Under the pieces are notes generated by a model. It was not told the origin of the DNA and searched no databases. It saw only the letters and a list, made by a program, of their open reading frames with translations. The translations under genes were made by a program, and so were the position numbers. This document shows, piece after piece, positions 5,737 through 9,742 of a DNA stretch of 9,742 nucleotides (positions are counted from its first letter, which is position 1; the number at the start of each line of letters is the position of its first letter). Source of the stretch: Promethearchaeia archaeon (GTDB lineage Archaea; Asgardarchaeota; Lokiarchaeia; Sigyniarchaeales; SOKP01); the NCBI GenBank assembly GCA_029856375.1, contig JAHQWX010000043.1:1-9742 (forward strand), given 5' to 3'.

Positions 5737-7028
5737 TCCGCTTCAATCTTGTTTTCTTCAGTTTCGTCGGTAGATCTTTTTAGGGTTTCTTCGACATACT
5801 TTATGACTGGCAAGCCAATTAAACTTATTATAGCCCCCACAATAAAAATAATTGGACTGTGCGCAAATCCATCAGGCATTGGACCATAATCAAATAACCA
5901 ACCTCCTAATAAAGCTCCTGGTGTCATGGGTAATACGAAGGCGAGAATTTTAAAACCTAATAGCGATCCCTCTCTTCCTTCAGGCGCTAAATCTTGGAGC
6001 CAAGTCTCTGATGCACCAAATACTGCGGCGTTAAATCCAACTCCAATCCCTCCCAGAATAAACGTTAGAAGCATAGTGAGATCGTGGAACGGAGGTACAA
6101 ACGCAAAGAGAATGTTACCAGCAGTTGCAACAAATACAGAGATAATTAATACTTTTTTTCTCCCGTATTTATCTAATAAAATTCCAATTGGAATACCTAA
6201 TATAAAGCCTAGGATTCCCAATCCCGCTAAAACAATAGCTAAACTGAAAGTATGCAATCCTAAAACGGTTTCTAAATAAATAAATAAGTAATTACCATGA
6301 ACATTGGAACCCGTGATGTAGAAGAAAATAAATATCATCAAAATGTAAAACGACTTATTTTCTCTATATGATTCCAGAGTGAATGTTTCTTTAACCAATT
6401 CCTTCCAATTTTTGTCAATTTCGCTCTCATCAATAGGAGGATCTTCTATCAGAAAGAAAGTAATAATTCCAGATACTATTAGGGATATGCCTCCCGAATA
6501 AAACGAATAGTCTGGACCAAAAACTTCGAAAATGTAACCCGAACTCATGACAACTGACGCGATTGCTACTCCACCAGCTAATCCTAAATATGCATTGATT
6601 TTTCCTCTTTCTTCAACAATAGTTGATTCTGCTAAAAACGCAACTCTCGTTGGAGTTGTAAGATCTCCAAGAAAAGATAAGATACAATCGATTGTAACTC
6701 CATAAATAACAGCATATATTAAAGGAGTTATAAATCTAGTAATAGGAAAAAAACACATTGAAATTCCTCCAGTAATTGAACCGATTAAAATAAAGGGCCT
6801 CCTTCTTCCATATTTAGATGTACTGGTATCGCTGATAGCGCCAAAAAGTATTTGAGAAAGAACACCAGCAATTGCTGAAACTCCTACCATTAAGCCAATA
6901 TAAATCGAAGCGGCTCCTAATGTCCGCTCCCAATAAATATTTATCCACCAATTCTCAACATGCCAGTAGTTTCCAACTCCATACCAGAGGACAAATAATC
7001 CAAGAAAATTTCTCTTTTTCATTTGCAT
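5733..7028 (-). CDS. MFS transporter with RRPF motif, probable sugar or solute carrier
   Basis: Membrane carrier of 431 residues with about twelve hydrophobic segments. The loop between helices 2 and 3 reads GAISDTSTSKYGRRRPFILI (63-82), shared with GPH/sucrose-type carriers. The matching loop in the second half reads GILLDKYGRKKVLII (282-296), a classical MFS motif A. A cytosolic hinge with ESEIDKNWKELVKETF lies at 201-216. The N-terminal helix is unusually tryptophan-rich (YWHVENWWINIYW, 21-33). The C-terminal tail (410-431) is charged. The ATG at 7028 and another at 7022 are both possible starts; an AT-rich TATA-like stretch lies upstream. Its stop (TAG, 5735-5733) overlaps the stop of the glycosidase-like gene on the other strand, so the two are tightly packed tail to tail but not co-transcribed. 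The pairing suggests a saccharide for both, which is inference. It is distinct from the other transporter in the window, not a recent duplicate. Confidence 0.82.
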   Translation of the reverse strand: MQMKKRNFLGLFVLWYGVGNYWHVENWWINIYWERTLGAASIYIGLMVGVSAIAGVLSQILFGAISDTSTSKYGRRRPFILIGSITGGISMCFFPITRFITPLIYAVIYGVTIDCILSFLGDLTTPTRVAFLAESTIVEERGKINAYLGLAGGVAIASVVMSSGYIFEVFGPDYSFYSGGISLIVSGIITFFLIEDPPIDESEIDKNWKELVKETFTLESYRENKSFYILMIFIFFYITGSNVHGNYLFIYLETVLGLHTFSLAIVLAGLGILGFILGIPIGILLDKYGRKKVLIISVFVATAGNILFAFVPPFHDLTMLLTFILGGIGVGFNAAVFGASETWLQDLAPEGREGSLLGFKILAFVLPMTPGALLGGWLFDYGPMPDGFAHSPIIFIVGAIISLIGLPVIKYVEETLKRSTDETEENKIEAD

Positions 7029-7050
7029 AATTATATATTGATCTGAGCTA

Positions 7051-7073
7051 AGTTTAATTTAAAATTAATTAAT
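7051..7073. promoter_or_regulatory. Shared AT-rich divergent promoter region
   Basis: The 60-bp gap between the transporter start (7028, minus) and the small membrane protein start (7089, plus) holds TTTAATTTAAAATTAATTAA at 7053-7072, near-symmetric and TATA-like on both strands. It lies about 17-36 bases ahead of the plus gene and 25-44 ahead of the minus gene, suiting short-leader archaeal transcripts in both directions. Divergent co-regulation of the carrier and the membrane pair is possible but inferred. Confidence 0.4.
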
Positions 7074-7088
7074 ACAATCGGGATAAAA

Positions 7089-7340
7089 ATGGAAAAAATT
7101 ACAAACCCTAAAGACTATCACCCCTCAATAAAATTTTTATCAGTTTTTCTCATCGGAATTTTAATTTGCTTCTTTCTCCCAGATATGATTAGCGGTACGA
7201 GCGATGTAGTGATAAATATTGCTGAATTAGAAGGGCTCGGTGGAATTGGCGCAACATTTTCAGCAAGAAATGATAAAATTGTTGAAATTATATTAATGGG
7301 ACCAGTTGTTGCAGTTTTATATTACATGCTTATGAGATAA
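7089..7340 (+). CDS. Small membrane protein, function unknown
   Basis: 83-residue protein with two hydrophobic segments: about 17-35 (FLSVFLIGILICFFLPDMI) and 65-82 (VEIILMGPVVAVLYYMLM). Between them lies a glycine-rich, weakly acidic stretch, AELEGLGGIGATFSARND (45-62). The N-terminus, MEKITNPKDYHPSIK, is polar. No family is recognised. The ATG at 7089 follows GGGAT at 7080-7084. The stop TAA is followed directly by the ATG of the next membrane protein with no spacer, a strong sign of translational coupling, so the two probably act together in the membrane. Composition and codon use look like those of the neighbours. Confidence 0.7.
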   Translation: MEKITNPKDYHPSIKFLSVFLIGILICFFLPDMISGTSDVVINIAELEGLGGIGATFSARNDKIVEIILMGPVVAVLYYMLMR

Positions 7341-7925
7341 ATGATCGGAAAAATAGATAAAACACAAGGTAAAAATAAATATTTTCTGTACGCTATTGAA
7401 ATTGAATTGGGGCTATTAATTTCTTTAAATGTTGCATCGCATTTCGTTCATCTCATGTTTGATCAAGTAAGTGCGGCTTATAGGACACTCCACGGCGGAT
7501 ATAGTCTTAATGAGCCTCTTTTATACATATATTGGGCAGATGAGTGGTTAGGGCACACGATAATACATGTAACATACTTTTCTTGGTTTGTATTAGCGTT
7601 AGTAACTGAGTTCTTAATAAGTGAAACAAGACGAGTAAACCTTGATGAATTTTGTTTTTTAATTCCTTTAGGCGTTGGAATTGGCGTATTGGATGGTTAT
7701 GCAGCAATTCGAAGCGAAGCAGGGTTTCTCTTGATGATTCTTCACATTATTTTACTGGGAATTCAAGTGGTTTTAATTGCATCGAAAAAGATTAATCCAT
7801 TAAAATATCCTGTCTTTATGGCGTTATTTATCAGTTCATTATTTGTGATAGGGTATAATATTTATTGGATTTTTGAGGAAGGTATTCGAGCTTATTATCC
7901 ATTCTGGTCTTCAAATTTATCCTAA
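7341..7925 (+). CDS. Polytopic membrane protein with histidine/acid motifs, function unknown
   Basis: 194-residue integral membrane protein with about five to six hydrophobic segments (roughly 15-37, 72-93, 105-120, 127-148 and 157-180). Several polar residues fall in or beside the membrane segments: HFVH with H34 and H37, then D41; ADEWLGHTIIH with D67, E68, H72 and H76; DGYAAIRSE with D118 and E126; and H135. The DExxxHxxxH arrangement is reminiscent of metal-binding membrane enzymes such as the CREST hydrolase group or membrane di-metal oxidases, but I do not see a full signature of any named family, so this is only a resemblance. It starts immediately after the stop of the small membrane protein, which it probably partners. 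It ends 9 bp from the convergent purN gene. Nothing ties it directly to the sugar transporters beyond the shared divergent promoter region. Confidence 0.7.
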   Translation: MIGKIDKTQGKNKYFLYAIEIELGLLISLNVASHFVHLMFDQVSAAYRTLHGGYSLNEPLLYIYWADEWLGHTIIHVTYFSWFVLALVTEFLISETRRVNLDEFCFLIPLGVGIGVLDGYAAIRSEAGFLLMILHIILLGIQVVLIASKKINPLKYPVFMALFISSLFVIGYNIYWIFEEGIRAYYPFWSSNLS

Positions 7926-7934
7926 TTATAGTTA

Positions 7935-8570
7935 TCATTCCAGATGGATTTCGCCATCTACCTTTACAAGCCGTCCATCTACTTTCAATCTGCCATCGCA
8001 AAGCAACTCTATCGCCTTAGGGAAGATTTTATGTTCCCATTTTAATACTCTTGGGCCTAGCGTTTCTTCTGTATCATTATCGTAGACAGGAACGCATTTT
8101 TGGATAATTATTGGACCTTGATCTTCGTGAATGTCTACGAAGTGAACTGTGCATCCAGAAACTTTCACACCATATTCAAGCACATCTCTGTGAGCATGCA
8201 TCCCCTTAAAAGACGGCAATAACGAAGGGTGAATATTCATAATATTCCCACTAAATTCTGTGATGAAATATTCGCTCACAAACCTCATGTAGCCCACCAA
8301 AACTACAAGCTTACAGTCGAATTCCTTTAATACTTTGACCATTTTTGCGTCGAATTCTTCTCTGGTCCCCTCGTGCTTATCTGACTCGATTAGATGAACC
8401 GAGATATTGTGATTTTTCGCGCGCTCCATACAATAAGCACCCGGTTTATTACATATTAGAACAACGACTTCCGCTTTCCCTTTTAAAATCCCACCTTCGC
8501 AAGATTTTACTATTGCTTCAAAGTTCGACCCGCTACCGCTGGCAATTGCACCAATTCTAACCACTGTCAT
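7935..8570 (-). CDS. purN: Phosphoribosylglycinamide formyltransferase 1 (folate-dependent GAR transformylase)
   Basis: Cytosolic enzyme of purine synthesis that transfers a formyl group from 10-formyltetrahydrofolate to glycinamide ribonucleotide. The 211-residue length matches bacterial PurN. Signature features are the N-terminal phosphate-binding loop IASGSGSNFEAI (9-20), GYMRFVS (93-99), and the catalytic block MNIHPSLLPSFKGMHAH (111-127) with N112 and H114. The folate/catalytic loop GCTVHFVDIHEDQGPIIIQ (139-157) includes D150, the expected catalytic aspartate. The C-terminus, with VDGRLVKVDGEIHLE, is the usual short extension. The ATG at 8570 gives the standard opening before the glycine loop. 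It stands alone between the convergent membrane pair and an AT-rich spacer. It implies a formyltetrahydrofolate pool, in contrast to archaea that use formate- and ATP-dependent enzymes. Identification is firm. Confidence 0.96.
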   Translation of the reverse strand: MTVVRIGAIASGSGSNFEAIVKSCEGGILKGKAEVVVLICNKPGAYCMERAKNHNISVHLIESDKHEGTREEFDAKMVKVLKEFDCKLVVLVGYMRFVSEYFITEFSGNIMNIHPSLLPSFKGMHAHRDVLEYGVKVSGCTVHFVDIHEDQGPIIIQKCVPVYDNDTEETLGPRVLKWEHKIFPKAIELLCDGRLKVDGRLVKVDGEIHLE

Positions 8571-8596
8571 CTTTAACGAAGTGAAGAATATTGGAA

Positions 8597-8622
8597 GTTT
8601 TAAATTATTTTTTTATATTATA
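8597..8622 (-). promoter_or_regulatory. TATA-like elements upstream of purN
   Basis: Read on the minus strand, TAATTTAAAAC (8607-8597) lies 27-37 bases before the purN ATG, and TATAATATAAAA (8622-8611) lies 41-52 bases before it. Either could be the TATA box. The region is uniformly AT-rich, so confidence is low. Confidence 0.3.
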
Positions 8623-8820
8623 ACAAAGTTTTTATAACTGTGGTAATATAGATTAACTAGCAATTATCTCTTTAAAAAGATTCTTAAACATCTTTATTAT
8701 AAAAATTGAAGAGATTTCTCAATATCTATCACGATCATCTAACATTAATCTGATTAATCAATTGCACTAAAAATTTGATATTAATTTGGTACTATACTAA
8801 TGACATAAAATTCGAAATTT

Positions 8821-8840
8821 TTTCGCTAAAAAGGGCGAAA
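8821..8840 (+). promoter_or_regulatory. Small hairpin upstream of aCPSF1
   Basis: TTTCGC at 8821-8826 and GCGAAA at 8835-8840 are perfect inverted arms of six bases with an eight-base A/G-rich loop. The hairpin lies 38 bases before the aCPSF1 ATG, and the near-repeat CGAAATAA / CGAAAAATAA follows at 8836-8853. It could be a leader hairpin or an operator; there is no direct evidence for either. Confidence 0.3.
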
Positions 8841-8862
8841 TAACGAAAAATAACAATATTCT

Positions 8863-8889
8863 ATGAGTTTTGAGAAATATGAGCAGTAA
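8863..8889 (+). other. Eight-codon upstream ORF overlapping the aCPSF1 start
   Basis: ATGAGTTTTGAGAAATATGA encodes MSFEKYEQ and stops at TAA 8887-8889, overlapping the aCPSF1 start codon (8879) in a different frame. It could modulate aCPSF1 translation or be chance. Confidence 0.2.
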
Positions 8890-9742
8890 AAGGGAATTAA
8901 ATAGAATAAAAGAAACCTTAAAAGAAAATTTACCCGCAGAGATTAACATCAAAAAAATCGAATTTGAAGGACCTGAAATCGCTGTTTATTCAGAAAATCC
9001 TAAAATTTTGATAGAGGAAGGTAATATCTTAAAGGATTTAGCAAAAAAGATGCGTAAACGCATTGTAGTAAGATGGAATGTAGAAAAACGTAGAGACATA
9101 GAAGAGACTGAAGAATATATTCGAAACTTGGTTGGTGAAGAAGCAGACATCTCTAACATCGAATTTGATGAAAACAAGGGAGAAGTGATAATAGAATCCG
9201 CAAAACCCGGAATAGTGATCGGTAAAAAAGGAACTAATTTAACAGAAATAAGAAAAAATACCTTTTGGCAGCCGAGAACTATAAGATCCCCGCCTATTGA
9301 GTCAAAAACTATCAGCTTGATAAGGGGTATGTTAAAGACAGAAAGACTTAAACAAAAACAAATCCTTCTCAAAATTGGAAAGAGAATCCATAGACCTATT
9401 TTATTTAACAATTTAGACATATCCTTAACTTGTTTAGGCGGATTCAGAGAAGTTGGTAGATCTTGTATCTTAATTCAAACAAGGGACAGCAACATCCTGT
9501 TAGATGTTGGTCTGAATGTTGGGAATAAAAATGATCAGTTTCCACATTTTGATATTCCTGAATTCTCAATAAGGGATTTAGACGCCGTTATTGTTTCTCA
9601 CGCTCACTTGGATCATTGTGGGATGGTTCCGTACTTATTTAAGTATGGATATAGAGGTCCTGTATATTGCACCCTTCCCACTCGAAATCTTGCGACTATG
9701 TTACAACTGGATTTCGTTCAAATATGCGAAAAAGAAGGTGTT
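8879..9742 (+). CDS. Archaeal CPSF1 ribonuclease (KH / metallo-beta-lactamase / beta-CASP), 3' part beyond window
   Basis: Endo/exoribonuclease of the cleavage and polyadenylation specificity factor family (aCPSF1, also called FttA), which cleaves nascent RNA at U-rich sites and drives transcription termination in archaea. The visible 288 residues are the N-terminal part of a protein usually near 640. An N-terminal RNA-binding module spans about 1-150, with the KH signature GIVIGKKGTNL (111-121; GKKG at 115-118). The metallo-beta-lactamase domain follows from about 180, with LGGFREVGRSC (186-196), LLDVGLN (207-213) and the zinc-binding motif SHAHLDHCG (240-248; H241, H243, D245, H246). The beta-CASP domain and remaining metal ligands lie outside. 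I chose the ATG at 8879 because it gives the expected MSSKRELNRIKETL opening; an ATG at 8863 is out of frame. The frame is open to the edge. Very firm identification. Confidence 0.96.
   Translation, partial: MSSKRELNRIKETLKENLPAEINIKKIEFEGPEIAVYSENPKILIEEGNILKDLAKKMRKRIVVRWNVEKRRDIEETEEYIRNLVGEEADISNIEFDENKGEVIIESAKPGIVIGKKGTNLTEIRKNTFWQPRTIRSPPIESKTISLIRGMLKTERLKQKQILLKIGKRIHRPILFNNLDISLTCLGGFREVGRSCILIQTRDSNILLDVGLNVGNKNDQFPHFDIPEFSIRDLDAVIVSHAHLDHCGMVPYLFKYGYRGPVYCTLPTRNLATMLQLDFVQICEKEGV

Larger units (their letters stand above)
8571..8878. other. AT-rich spacer between purN and aCPSF1
   Basis: This 308-bp divergent gap holds purN promoter-like sequence on the left and a small hairpin and AT-rich leader before aCPSF1 on the right. 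The middle (8630-8800) contains no tRNA, repeat array or convincing gene that I can see. One minus-strand frame at 8653-8745 looks weakly protein-like but has an internal TGA. Confidence 0.6.

Noticed and set aside
5926..6279. Plus-strand 117-codon ORF
   Set aside because: Antisense shadow of the second MFS gene; Pro/Asn-rich translation typical of complemented membrane codons.
8653..8745. Minus-strand frame MLDDRDRY-stop-EISSIF...KEIIAS upstream of purN
   Set aside because: Has an in-frame TGA at the ninth codon, is very short, and composition fits AT-rich chance; kept only as a note.
8986..9420. Minus-strand 144-codon ORF
   Set aside because: Exactly antisense to the KH and early metallo-beta-lactamase regions of aCPSF1, which are unambiguous.
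1..9742. CRISPR array, insertion sequence or prophage
   Set aside because: No regularly spaced repeats, transposase, integrase or phage structural genes are visible; the only inverted repeats are the short ones listed.

Overview
The window looks archaeal. It carries an aEF-2-type translation factor, whose N-terminus reads like archaeal/eukaryotic EF-2 rather than bacterial EF-G, and an archaeal CPSF1-type KH/metallo-beta-lactamase ribonuclease. DNA is AT-rich, intergenic gaps are short, start contexts are often weakly Shine-Dalgarno-like, and upstream elements resemble TATA boxes. The mix of a eukaryote-like EF-2 switch region, bacterial-type sugar transporters, a six-hairpin-glycosidase-like enzyme and PurN would fit an Asgard archaeon (Lokiarchaeia-like), but that placement is inference and cannot be proven from this window.

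Layout, left to right. (1) 1-602, minus: N-terminal 200 residues of EF-2, cut by the window edge. (2) 662-2080, minus: a GPH/MelB-type MFS transporter upstream of EF-2. (3) 2081-2372: a gap with a 12-bp perfect inverted repeat and a protein-like mini-ORF on the minus strand. (4) 2373-2936, plus: a DEDDh 3'-5' exonuclease. (5) 2948-3144, minus: a small four-cysteine, probably zinc-binding protein whose frame is interrupted at a run of nine A. (6) 3249-5736, plus: a large soluble protein with a predicted (alpha/alpha)6 C-terminal region. Its continuous frame with ATG starts at 3439, but coding sequence clearly continues upstream to an ATG at 3249 if one A in a five-A run is discounted. (7) 5733-7028, minus: a second RRPF-motif MFS transporter, convergent with the large gene, the two stop codons overlapping. 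(8) 7089-7340 and 7341-7925, plus: two unrecognised membrane proteins abutting as TAA|ATG; the second has histidine/acid motifs in its membrane segments. (9) 7935-8570, minus: PurN. (10) 8571-8878: AT-rich spacer. (11) 8879-9742, plus: aCPSF1, cut by the right edge.

How the genes may work together: EF-2, PurN and aCPSF1 are housekeeping (translation, purine synthesis, mRNA 3'-end formation and termination). Between them lies an accessory block with two sugar-type MFS carriers and a cytosolic glycosidase/lyase-like protein, which suggests uptake and intracellular breakdown of a saccharide. Substrate and activity are not readable from the sequence. The most notable oddity is that two clear coding stretches, and possibly a third, are each one base out of frame with a good ATG. 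In two of them the disruption falls in an A homopolymer, pointing either to indel errors in the assembly or to real slippage or decay.
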